Positions 1 through 6,276 of a DNA stretch of 6,509 nucleotides are shown here, piece by piece (within the stretch, counting starts at the first letter, position 1; every line of letters begins with the position of its first letter). The DNA lies in NCBI GenBank assembly GCA_021821235.1, contig JAKACS010000182.1, positions 1 through 6,509 on the forward strand, in the 5' to 3' direction. A program made the translations under genes and the position numbers. Under the pieces are notes generated by a model. It did no database searches. It was not told the DNA's origin and worked only from the letters and a program-made list of their open reading frames with translations. The DNA comes from Bacillota bacterium. Its GTDB lineage: Bacteria; Bacillota; Bacilli; Bacillales_B; DSM-18226.

Positions 1-165
1 CTTCAAAAAGGATGCCGTTTTGCTCCGCGCTGTGCTGAAGCAATAGCCGTCTGCCATAATGAATCACCTGATTTGTACACGATCAATAAAGACGGCCATG
101 TTGCTCGTTGTTTCTTACATACAGTGAAAGAGGGGAGTGATCAGCATGTCGGAATTACTTCTTGA
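1..165 (+). CDS. dppD: Peptide ABC transporter ATP-binding protein, DppD/OppD type (C-terminal fragment)
   Basis: Only the last 54 codons are in the window; the frame is open from base 1 and ends at TGA 163-165. The fragment carries the C-terminal extension typical of peptide-transporter ATPases (the oligo_HPY region): GCRFAPRC, then a third Cys, then DGHVARCFL, giving Cys spacing C-x5-C-x6-C-x18-C. Related proteins have been reported to bind an iron-sulfur cluster here; that is family knowledge, not shown by this sequence. The nucleotide-binding domain lies upstream of the window. The protein would act on the inner face of the membrane as one of two ATPases powering peptide import, paired with the F subunit encoded next. 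Its end overlaps the F gene by 20 bp in another frame, suggesting translational coupling. OppD, AppD or GsiA-like naming is also possible, because the fragment cannot separate these. Confidence 0.88.
   Translation, partial: LQKGCRFAPRCAEAIAVCHNESPDLYTINKDGHVARCFLHTVKEGSDQHVGITS
131..137 (+). promoter_or_regulatory. Ribosome binding site deciding the dppF start
   Basis: AGGGGAG at 131-137 lies 8 bases before ATG 146. The longer in-frame GTG at 137 sits inside this purine run and would have no usable spacing, so ATG 146 is the better start. The site lies within the end of the upstream ATPase gene. Confidence 0.75.
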
Positions 166-1114
166 AGTCAAAGGGCTCAAAAAATACTTTCCAATTACTG
201 GGGGTTTATTTGACAATAAAAAAGGTGAAGTCAAAGCAGTGGACGACGTCTCCTTTTACGTCAAAAAAGGTGAAACATTAGGAATTGTTGGCGAAAGCGG
301 CTGCGGAAAATCAACAACCGGACGGCTGCTAATGCGTCTTATCGAAGCGAGCGATGGAAAAATTGTTTTTGAAGATAAAGAGATTACCCGCATGTCAAAA
401 ACGGAACTGCGCAGAACACGCAGGGATATCCAAATGGTGTTTCAAGATCCTTACGCTTCGTTAAATCCGAGACATTCGATCGAACAGATTCTCGAAGAGC
501 CGCTAATTGTTCACGGAATTGGTACGAAGGAAGAACGCAGGAAGCAAGTGCGGGAAATGCTTGAAGTAGTAGGTTTAAGCAGTTATCATGCCAAACGTTA
601 TCCCCACCAGTTCAGCGGCGGGCAGCGGCAGCGGATTGGAATCGCCAAGGCATTAATGACAAGGCCAAAGCTGATCATTGCGGATGAGCCCGTTTCCGCA
701 CTAGATGTTTCGATCCAGGCACAAGTTCTGAATCTAATGAAAGATATTCAAAAAGAATTTGGCCTTACCTATATTTTTATTGCGCATGACTTAGGAGTCG
801 TCCGCCATATCAGTGATCGTGTCGGCGTCATGTATTTAGGCAGATTAATCGAGCTGGCTGAAAGTGAAGAACTCTATGAAAATCCGAAACACCCGTATAC
901 TCAGGCGCTTCTTTCCGCGGTGCCAATACCTGATCCGGACATAAAAAGGGAGAGAACGTTGATTCAAGGGGAACTTCCAAGTCCGGCCAATCCACCGTCG
1001 GGCTGTGCATTCCATACACGATGTATAGAGTGTATGGATATTTGTAAAACGACAAGGCCTGAGGAGCACAATCTTAACGGTCATTATGTGGCATGCCACT
1101 TGTTCAACAAGTAA
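146..1114 (+). CDS. dppF: Peptide ABC transporter ATP-binding protein, DppF/OppF type
   Basis: This is the second cytoplasmic ATPase of the peptide importer, hydrolysing ATP with DppD to drive transport through permeases B and C. From ATG 146 it is 322 residues, close to the usual size of about 330. All ABC motifs are intact: Walker A GESGCGKST (49-57), Q-loop Gln100 in VFQDP, signature FSGGQ (156-160), Walker B LIIADEP (176-182, catalytic Glu181), D-loop SALD, and the switch His214 in IAHDL. The PYASLNPR stretch after the Q-loop is typical of OppF/DppF. The C-terminal extension has Cys287, 293, 300 and 317 in a C-x5-C-x6-C-x16-C pattern, plus an extra Cys296. A GTG at 137 would add three residues but lacks a spaced ribosome binding site. 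It overlaps dppD by 20 bp and is followed 48 bp later by the binding-protein gene. OppF or AppF naming cannot be excluded; the ATPase call is secure. Confidence 0.95.
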   Translation: MSELLLEVKGLKKYFPITGGLFDNKKGEVKAVDDVSFYVKKGETLGIVGESGCGKSTTGRLLMRLIEASDGKIVFEDKEITRMSKTELRRTRRDIQMVFQDPYASLNPRHSIEQILEEPLIVHGIGTKEERRKQVREMLEVVGLSSYHAKRYPHQFSGGQRQRIGIAKALMTRPKLIIADEPVSALDVSIQAQVLNLMKDIQKEFGLTYIFIAHDLGVVRHISDRVGVMYLGRLIELAESEELYENPKHPYTQALLSAVPIPDPDIKRERTLIQGELPSPANPPSGCAFHTRCIECMDICKTTRPEEHNLNGHYVACHLFNK

Positions 1115-1120
1115 AATGCC
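1090..1120 (+). other. Stem-loop across the dppF stop codon
   Basis: ACTTGTT-C-AACAAGT (1098-1112) is a perfect 7-bp inverted repeat. It is extended outward, across a symmetric 3x3 internal loop, by GGCAT (1090-1094) pairing with ATGCC (1116-1120). A separate 12-bp palindrome, GTGGCATGCCAC (1088-1099), overlaps its left side. No T-run follows, so it is not an intrinsic terminator. It lies between the ATPase genes and the binding-protein gene, where an RNA-processing or 5'-end-stabilising hairpin would raise binding-protein levels. That role is inference. Confidence 0.4.
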
Positions 1121-1162
1121 CAATCATGATAAAAAATTAAGAGAGAAAATGGGGGAAAACTG

Positions 1163-2776
1163 ATGAAAAAAACCATTTATTTGCTGGCATTTGCCATTCT
1201 AGCCATCAGCGTCGTTCTTGCTGGTTGCAGCAGCCAGTCCAGCAAGACGTCAAACAATGGCGCTTCGAATACAGGCGGCACTTCAAAAAAAGATACGCTC
1301 GTGTATGGCCGCGGAGGCGATTCTACTTCACTTGACCCAATTACTTCAACTGAAGGAGAAACATTTAAGGTTACGAAAAATATTTTTGAAACGCTCGTTA
1401 ACTATGGGGATCAGGATACAACACTAAAACCGGGCCTTGCTGAAAAATGGGATGTTTCACCTGACAGCTTGACTTACACTTTCTATCTTCGTAAGGGGGT
1501 CAAATTTCAAGACGGCACAGACTTCAATGCAGATGCTGTCGTGTTTAACTTTGATCGCTGGATGAACGGCGATGAAAAGCAATTCCCTTATTACACGATG
1601 TTTGGCGGCTATAAAAAAGATGAAGGACACGTCATTAAAGAAGTAAAAGCAGTAGATCCATATACAGTGCAGTTTGTCTTAAAACGGCCGCAGGCTCCAT
1701 TCCTTAAAAATTTGGCAATGTCTGCATTCGGGATTGCCAGCCCGGCTGCTGTGAAGAAATATGGCGATAAATTTAGAGAAAATCCAGTTGGTACCGGACC
1801 ATTCAAATTTGTAGAATGGAAACAAAATGACCGAATTACGCTTGAGAAAAATCCTGATTATTGGCAAAAAGGTCTGCCAAAGTTAAACAAGGTTATTTTC
1901 CGTGTTATTCCTGAAAACACAGCCCGATTAAATGCCTTAGCAAATGGAGAAATCGATGTGATGGATGGTCTGAACAATTCGGATGAAGCCACGGTCAAGG
2001 CAAATCCAAAGCTACAAGTCATCAAACGGCCATCAATGAATATCGGCTATTTAGGCTTTACTGTCACTCGTAAACCTTTTGATAACAAGCTCGTTCGTCA
2101 GGCATTAAACTATGCCGTTGACAAAAAAGCCATCATCCAAGCGTTCTATGGCGGCCAGGCAATTCCGGCGAAAAATCCAATGCCGCCTTCCATTGAAGGG
2201 TATGACGATGCCATTTCTGCTTATCCATATGACTTGGAAAAAGCAAAGCAGTTATTGGCACAAGCCGGCTATCCAAATGGATTCAGCATGGATTTGTGGG
2301 CAATGCCTGTAGCCCGTCCATATATGCCTGAAGGGATGAAAGTTGCCGAGGTTATTCAAGCAAGCTTTGCAAAAATCGGCGTGAAAGCGAATATTAAAAC
2401 AGTTGACTGGGCTACTTACTTGCAAAATGCCGCAAAAGGTGAGTTTGACGCCTATATGCTCGGCTGGACAGGCGATAATGGTGATGCAGATAATTTCATC
2501 TATACATTGCTTGATAAAGACAGCATTGGAGCGAACAACTACTCTCAATATAGCAACAACCAATTACATGACATTTTAATTAAAGCGCAGTCTGAAACAG
2601 ATCAAGCGAAGCGTAATGATCTATACAAACAAGCTCAAGAAATCATCCATGAGGATGCTCCATGGGTGCCGCTTGTTCACTCAACACCACTATTAGCAGC
2701 ATCGAAAGACGTAGTAAACTATTTGCCGCATCCAACTGGATCCGACCTATTGAGCAAAGTTGAATTTAAAAATTAA
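1163..2776 (+). CDS. dppA: Dipeptide-binding lipoprotein, family 5 substrate-binding protein (DppA-like)
   Basis: This is the extracellular receptor that captures peptide and delivers it to the DppBC channel. The 537-residue protein starts with a lipoprotein signal peptide: Lys2-3, a hydrophobic core at 5-20, and lipobox LAGC with the lipidated Cys at 22. A Ser/Asn/Gly/Thr-rich tether follows (23-43), then the family 5 solute-binding fold. The family signature region is LAEKWDVSPDSLTYTFYLRKGVKF (split here as residues 92-115). The C-terminal lobe closely resembles E. coli DppA: DLWAMPVARPYMP (378-389) and GWTGDNGDADNF (434-445). Arg385 and Asp438 correspond to the DppA residues that bind the peptide carboxylate and amino ends, from my recollection of the family. 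Length matches DppA (535). The start ATG 1163 follows a GGGGGA at 6-base spacing. A hairpin terminator follows the gene. In B. subtilis the binding protein is named DppE and dppA is an aminopeptidase, so the symbol follows E. coli usage. A glutathione or heme substrate is an alternative. Confidence 0.93.
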   Translation: MKKTIYLLAFAILAISVVLAGCSSQSSKTSNNGASNTGGTSKKDTLVYGRGGDSTSLDPITSTEGETFKVTKNIFETLVNYGDQDTTLKPGLAEKWDVSPDSLTYTFYLRKGVKFQDGTDFNADAVVFNFDRWMNGDEKQFPYYTMFGGYKKDEGHVIKEVKAVDPYTVQFVLKRPQAPFLKNLAMSAFGIASPAAVKKYGDKFRENPVGTGPFKFVEWKQNDRITLEKNPDYWQKGLPKLNKVIFRVIPENTARLNALANGEIDVMDGLNNSDEATVKANPKLQVIKRPSMNIGYLGFTVTRKPFDNKLVRQALNYAVDKKAIIQAFYGGQAIPAKNPMPPSIEGYDDAISAYPYDLEKAKQLLAQAGYPNGFSMDLWAMPVARPYMPEGMKVAEVIQASFAKIGVKANIKTVDWATYLQNAAKGEFDAYMLGWTGDNGDADNFIYTLLDKDSIGANNYSQYSNNQLHDILIKAQSETDQAKRNDLYKQAQEIIHEDAPWVPLVHSTPLLAASKDVVNYLPHPTGSDLLSKVEFKN

Positions 2777-2782
2777 CGTGTG

Positions 2783-2811
2783 AAGGGGAGGGGAAGTATC
2801 CCTCCCTTTTT
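2783..2811 (+). terminator. Intrinsic terminator/attenuator between binding protein and permease genes
   Basis: A stem of AAGGGGAGGGG (2783-2793) pairs with TCCCTCCCTTT (2799-2809), giving 11 bp with two G-U pairs, a 5-base loop AAGTA, and a run of five T at 2807-2811 that overlaps the base of the stem. It begins six bases after the stop codon of the binding-protein gene. No promoter is evident in the 40 bases before the next gene, so partial readthrough is the likely outcome: much binding protein and less permease, a known pattern in such operons. Confidence 0.72.
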
Positions 2812-2847
2812 CCACTTCAAAGTAGGATTTTCATTCAGACTTTATAA

Positions 2848-2857
2848 AAAGAGGTGA
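2848..2857 (+). promoter_or_regulatory. Ribosome binding site deciding a TTG start for dppB
   Basis: AAAGAGGTGA is nearly the full anti-Shine-Dalgarno complement and lies 5 bases before TTG 2863. The in-frame GTG at 2854 is inside this element and cannot be the start it serves. Confidence 0.8.
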
Positions 2858-2862
2858 GCAGC

Positions 2863-3870
2863 TTGCTAACTTATTCAGTCCGCCGTGTGTTGGCATTAAT
2901 CCCTGTATTAATCGGAATGACACTTGTTGTTTTTTCGATTATTCATGCAATTCCTGGAAACCCGGCACAAGTCATTCTTGGCCAAAGGGCAACAAAAGAA
3001 GCAGTGGCAGCACTAACACAGCAATTAGGGTTGGACAATCCTTGGTACATACAATATTTTGACTATTTAAAGGCACTCCTTCACGGTGATCTAGGCATTT
3101 CACTTAGGACAAGGGGTCCGATTAACCAAGAAATTTGGCCATACTTGGCAGCAACGCTGGAATTAACCATTGTTGCAATGATCATTGCGGTTGTTATCGG
3201 TGTGAATGCCGGGATTATCAGTGCTTGGTTTTCAAAGTCATGGTTTGATTATGTTGCCATGATTTTTGCGCTTATAGGTGTATCCATGCCGATTTTTTGG
3301 CTCGGTTTAATGGAGCAATGGGGATTTTCGATTCAATTAGGTTGGTTTCCAACTACAGGACGTGAGGATGTCCGGGATCCCGTATCGGCGATTACGAATC
3401 TTTATTTAATCGACACATTGCTGCAGGGAAGGTTTGATCAATTTACTGCTGTTATTCAGCATTTAGTTTTACCAAGCTTTGCACTGGCAACCATTCCGAT
3501 GGCGATCATTGCCCGGATGACCCGTTCCACCATGCTTGAAGTGATGAAATCGGATTATATCCGGACAGCAAGAGCAAAAGGACTACGGATGTTCTGGGTT
3601 GTATACAAACATTCTTTAAAAAATGCCATTATTCCCGTTTTGACGGTTATCGGCCTGCAAGTGGGTCTGCTGTTGGGAGGCGCCATTTTAACAGAAACCA
3701 TCTTCGGTTGGCCAGGAATCGGAAGATATTTATACGATGCAATTGGTTACCGTGATTATCCTGTAATTCAGTCAGGTATTTTGATCATTGCTGCAATTTT
3801 TGTCTTGATCAACCTGATCGTAGACTTATTATATGTTGCGGTCGATCCGCGGATTAAATATACAAAATAG
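2863..3870 (+). CDS. dppB: Dipeptide ABC transporter permease, DppB type
   Basis: This inner-membrane subunit forms half of the translocation channel with DppC. Starting at TTG 2863 it has 335 residues (E. coli DppB has 339) and begins MLTYSVRRVLALIPVLIGMT, which matches the usual N-terminus of the family directly before helix 1. Six membrane helices are expected, roughly at 6-28, 97-121, 131-155, 203-219, 256-278 and 304-325. The N-terminal AIPGNPA motif, the extracellular HGDLGISLRTRGPI segment and the C-terminal DPRIKY end are family hallmarks. The ATPase-contacting EAA-like loop is DYIRTARAKGL (231-241). An odd feature is EQWG at 151-154 inside the third helix, where most relatives I recall have hydrophobic residues. 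A GTG at 2854 is rejected because it lies in the ribosome binding site. The stop overlaps the dppC ribosome binding site. OppB or GsiC-like naming is possible. Confidence 0.94.
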   Translation: MLTYSVRRVLALIPVLIGMTLVVFSIIHAIPGNPAQVILGQRATKEAVAALTQQLGLDNPWYIQYFDYLKALLHGDLGISLRTRGPINQEIWPYLAATLELTIVAMIIAVVIGVNAGIISAWFSKSWFDYVAMIFALIGVSMPIFWLGLMEQWGFSIQLGWFPTTGREDVRDPVSAITNLYLIDTLLQGRFDQFTAVIQHLVLPSFALATIPMAIIARMTRSTMLEVMKSDYIRTARAKGLRMFWVVYKHSLKNAIIPVLTVIGLQVGLLLGGAILTETIFGWPGIGRYLYDAIGYRDYPVIQSGILIIAAIFVLINLIVDLLYVAVDPRIKYTK

Positions 3871-3876
3871 GAGGGA
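3869..3876 (+). promoter_or_regulatory. dppC ribosome binding site overlapping the dppB stop codon
   Basis: AGGAGGGA starts within the TAG stop of dppB (3868-3870) and stands 8 bases (counted from AGGAGG) before the GTG start at 3883. This arrangement favours translational coupling, which would help keep the two permease halves in equal amounts. Confidence 0.75.
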
Positions 3877-3882
3877 CAGAAA

Positions 3883-4782
3883 GTGGCTGAACTTGCAAAA
3901 AATACGACAAGGGCTCCGGCAGTTGATTTAGAAGAAAAGCACACACCTCCCTGGAAAGAAGCATGGCAATCTTTTTACCAAAACAAATTAGCCGTAATTG
4001 GCTTAGGAATTGTTATTTTCTTTATTGTTTTAGCAATCATTGCGCCAATTGCCGCACCCTATAGTTACAAAGATCAAAATTTGGCGGAGCGATTGATGCC
4101 GCCCTCGGGCAAGCATTTCTTTGGTACGGATGACTTTGGCCGAGATATTTTTTCACGGATTTTGTACGGGTCACGACTCTCATTGTGGGTAGGATTTTTT
4201 TCTGTTCTCGGTTCCGTCATCCTTGGCACGCTGTTTGGAATCATAGCCGGATATTATGGCCGTTGGGTCGATACGATTATTTCCCGTATCTTTGATATTA
4301 TGTTGGCATTTCCAAGTATTCTGTTGGCAATCGCCGTTGTGGCGATCTTAGGGCCTTCCTTACAAAATGCGCTGATTGCGATTGCGGTAATTAATATTCC
4401 TAATTTTGGCAGACTGGTCCGTTCTAAAGTGCTTAGCGTGAAGCAGGAGGAATATATTATGGCGGCGCGGGCAGTGGGGATGAGAGACACAAGAATCTTG
4501 TTTCACCACATCTTGCCAAATAGCATCTCCCCTGTTATTGTTCAGGCAACACTCGCAATTGCGACGGCGATTATTGAAGCCGCGGCATTAGGCTTTCTTG
4601 GATTAGGTGCCCAGGCGCCAACGCCGGAATGGGGGAAAATGCTTTCCGATTCAAAACAATACTTGGTGCAAGCCCCGTGGACACTGTTTTTCCCAGGGGT
4701 AGCGATCATGCTGACCGTATTAGGGTTTAACTTGATGGGCGATGGATTAAGGGATGTGCTTGATCCAAAATTGAAACAATAG
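3883..4782 (+). CDS. dppC: Dipeptide ABC transporter permease, DppC type
   Basis: This is the second membrane subunit of the peptide importer, pairing with DppB. At 299 residues it matches the family (E. coli DppC has 300). A cytoplasmic N-terminal stretch (1-34) contains PPWKEAWQSFYQNKLAV, the OppC N-terminal domain, followed by helix 1 (about 35-58). The hallmark HFFGTDDFGRDIFSRILYGSR lies around residues 78-98, after which five more helices follow. The EAA loop is EEYIMAARAVGM (189-200) and the end LGFNLMGDGLRDVLDPKL (280-297) is typical. The GTG start is supported by AGGAGGGA at 8-base spacing; no better ATG lies nearby. It is the last gene with a recognised role in the importer. No strong terminator follows, so readthrough into the downstream MFS gene is possible. 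Confidence 0.95.
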   Translation: MAELAKNTTRAPAVDLEEKHTPPWKEAWQSFYQNKLAVIGLGIVIFFIVLAIIAPIAAPYSYKDQNLAERLMPPSGKHFFGTDDFGRDIFSRILYGSRLSLWVGFFSVLGSVILGTLFGIIAGYYGRWVDTIISRIFDIMLAFPSILLAIAVVAILGPSLQNALIAIAVINIPNFGRLVRSKVLSVKQEEYIMAARAVGMRDTRILFHHILPNSISPVIVQATLAIATAIIEAAALGFLGLGAQAPTPEWGKMLSDSKQYLVQAPWTLFFPGVAIMLTVLGFNLMGDGLRDVLDPKLKQ

Positions 4783-4878
4783 CTGGCTGTTTGTTTCTTC
4801 CTTGTTCATTCGACCTTCCTATTTTTGAAATATAACTTATAATAGAAAGACAGTAACAATAAATGGGAGAAATGAACA
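4783..4878 (+). promoter_or_regulatory. Gap with weak promoter candidate before the MFS gene
   Basis: This 96-bp spacer contains a perfect TATAAT at 4838-4843, but the sequence 17 bases upstream (CTTCCT, 4815-4820) is a poor -35, and no TGN extension is present. GAAACAA (4773-4779) can pair with TTGTTTC (4791-4797) across the dppC stop, but the stem is AU-rich and no clean T-run follows. The gap may therefore hold a weak promoter, or the MFS gene may be read from the dpp transcript. Confidence 0.3.
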
Positions 4879-6144
4879 GTGGAAAAACAGAATAGCACAT
4901 ACAGATGGGTTGTGTTTGCCGCGGTGCTGGCTGCTTATTTTTTGATTGTCAGCCAGCGAACGGCGCCAGGGTTAATTACTGATCAATTAATGAAGGAATT
5001 TTCAATTTCGGCTTCAACGATTGGGCTGCTGACCAGCATTCAATTTTTGGCGTATGCCGGTTTGCAAATTCCGATTGGGATTTTGTCTGATCGCTTCGGT
5101 CCCAATTATTTTCTGATTGGCGGCACGATTTTAAATGGCTTAGGAACAGTTCTTTACAGCCAGGCATCAAATGAAGCCGTCCTGTTTAGCGCCCGCTTAT
5201 TGGTGGGTATGGGTGATGCGACAATTTGGGTAAATTTGGTGCTGATTTTAAGCCAATGGTTTAAAGTAAAGGAATTTATCGGCTTGCTTGGTGTTGCCGG
5301 GATGTCTGGCGGACTCGGTTTTTTGATGGCCACCGTTCCATATTCTGCATGGATCGCTGCTACAGGATGGAGAGCCCCCTTTTTAACAGTGGGAATCTTC
5401 CTTGTCGTGATCGGGGTTCTGCTTTATTTTATTCTCGTCAAAAGGCCGGAGCAGCTGGATATCCATTCGTCGGGGAAAAAGGCTGCTGTTAAAAAGGTGG
5501 CAAAGCGTGAAAAAACGATGGTGATTTTGCGTAGGATCTTTACGAATCGCCAGACTTGGGCTACTTTTTTTTGCCATTTTGGCGTTGTTGGTACCTATGT
5601 CGGTTTTATTGGCTCGTGGGCGGTACCATACGGTATGAATGTCTACAACATGTCGCGCTCGGCTGCAAGCCAACTGATTATGATCGGGCTGGTTGGCGCA
5701 ATTATTGGCGGACCGCTGACTAGTTGGATTACAAGTCGGCTGGAGATGATCAAACGGCCGTATGTTTTTGTTCAGAGTATTGTTTTGATGAGCTGGTTGG
5801 CGTTTTTTCTGTTAGGCGGCAAACCGCCATACTTGCTGCTTGTTCTTTTGTTTTTGTTGATCGGCTATGGCAATGGAGCCAGTTCGCTGACTTTTGCAGT
5901 CGTGCGAAATTCCTTTCCCATTCAAGAAGTGGGCGTTGTTTCAGGAGTAGCCAATACCGGCGGATTTTTAAGCGCCGTGCTGCTACCAACTATATTTGGT
6001 AAGGTGCTTGACTATTCCTCCACAGCTGGAAGCAATGTAGGCTACCATAACGGATTGATCATCCCAGTTGTTTTCTCAATGGTCGGTTTGATCGGCAGCC
6101 TGTTAATCAGAGAAAAGAAACAGGAAGAACTGCTCCGTGGATAA
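4879..6144 (+). CDS. Major facilitator superfamily transporter, substrate unknown
   Basis: This is a 421-residue integral membrane secondary transporter with the expected two blocks of six helices, joined by a basic cytoplasmic loop (about 187-225, rich in Lys/Arg). Helix 1 carries RTAPG (27-31). The MFS motif A is GILSDRFGP (67-75) in the loop between helices 2 and 3, with the DR pair kept. Helix 4 has the motif B-like R106-x3-G-x-G. The FxxSQRTAPG-to-QIPIGILSDRFG architecture is that of general bacterial anion/metabolite MFS carriers; I cannot assign a substrate. The GTG start at 4879 follows GGGAGA (4865-4870) at 8 bases; the nearby ATG 4872 is out of frame and soon stops. It lies 96 bp behind a dipeptide importer on the same strand, so a role with peptides or their breakdown products is conceivable but unproven. 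A strong terminator follows. Confidence 0.88.
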   Translation: MEKQNSTYRWVVFAAVLAAYFLIVSQRTAPGLITDQLMKEFSISASTIGLLTSIQFLAYAGLQIPIGILSDRFGPNYFLIGGTILNGLGTVLYSQASNEAVLFSARLLVGMGDATIWVNLVLILSQWFKVKEFIGLLGVAGMSGGLGFLMATVPYSAWIAATGWRAPFLTVGIFLVVIGVLLYFILVKRPEQLDIHSSGKKAAVKKVAKREKTMVILRRIFTNRQTWATFFCHFGVVGTYVGFIGSWAVPYGMNVYNMSRSAASQLIMIGLVGAIIGGPLTSWITSRLEMIKRPYVFVQSIVLMSWLAFFLLGGKPPYLLLVLLFLLIGYGNGASSLTFAVVRNSFPIQEVGVVSGVANTGGFLSAVLLPTIFGKVLDYSSTAGSNVGYHNGLIIPVVFSMVGLIGSLLIREKKQEELLRG

Positions 6145-6181
6145 GGTCATTTTTTAATGGATCAATATTCAATAAAGTGTA

Positions 6182-6216
6182 AGCAATATTCTCAAAGAGG
6201 ATATTGCTATTTTTTT
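6182..6216 (+). terminator. Intrinsic terminator after the MFS gene
   Basis: AGCAATATTCTC (6182-6193) pairs with GAGGATATTGCT (6197-6208) to form a 12-bp stem with one G-U pair and a 3-base AAA loop. Seven T follow at 6210-6216. It starts 38 bases after the MFS stop and should end that transcript. Confidence 0.88.
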
Positions 6217-6232
6217 CTAATTATAATATACT
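6204..6232 (+). promoter_or_regulatory. Sigma-A-type promoter of the GntR gene
   Basis: TTGCTA (6204-6209, 4 of 6 to consensus) and TATACT (6227-6232, 5 of 6) are separated by exactly 17 bases, predicting a start near 6239. The -35 box sits in the 3' arm of the upstream terminator. A perfect TATAAT at 6222-6227 is a competing -10 but has a poor -35 (GGATAT) at 17-base spacing. Confidence 0.6.
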
Positions 6233-6255
6233 ACATTACATCAGTAATGTAGTAT
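6228..6255. promoter_or_regulatory. Palindromic operator, probably for the GntR regulator itself
   Basis: ATACTACATTAC (6228-6239) and GTAATGTAGTAT (6244-6255) are perfect inverted repeats of 12 bp separated by ATCA. The palindrome overlaps the -10 box and the predicted transcription start, so a bound dimer would block initiation. Its position just before a GntR gene suggests autorepression, usual for the YtrA group. It could also form an RNA hairpin, but no T-run follows. Confidence 0.75.
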
Positions 6256-6264
6256 GTGGTGAAA

Positions 6265-6271
6265 GGGGGAG
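6265..6271 (+). promoter_or_regulatory. Ribosome binding site deciding a TTG start for the GntR gene
   Basis: GGGGGAG at 6265-6271 lies 5 bases before TTG 6277. In-frame GTG codons at 6256 and 6259 have no purine-rich site ahead of them and fall beside the operator, so TTG is preferred. Confidence 0.65.
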
Positions 6272-6276
6272 AAGGA

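Noticed and set aside
828..1123. Minus-strand open frames opposite the dppF 3' end.
   Set aside because: They are antisense shadows of a clearly conserved ABC ATPase gene, with no ribosome binding site or recognisable protein.
1100..1132. Possible internal promoter before the binding-protein gene (TTGTTC with CATGAT or TGATAA).
   Set aside because: The spacing is 19 or more bases and the -10 match is poor; the TTGTTC is part of the inverted repeat. Not strong enough to annotate.
4773..4797. GAAACAA/TTGTTTC hairpin over the dppC stop as an operon terminator.
   Set aside because: The 7-bp stem is AU-rich with an 11-base loop, and the following TTCTTCCTTG is not a proper T-run.
4831..4836. TATAAC as a -10 box for the MFS gene with upstream TTGTTC (4802-4807).
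   Set aside because: The spacer would be 23 bases, too long for a sigma-A promoter.
5383..6002. Overlapping open frames on both strands inside the MFS gene.
   Set aside because: The proteins are unrelated to any family I recognise, and the MFS frame explains the region fully with intact motifs.
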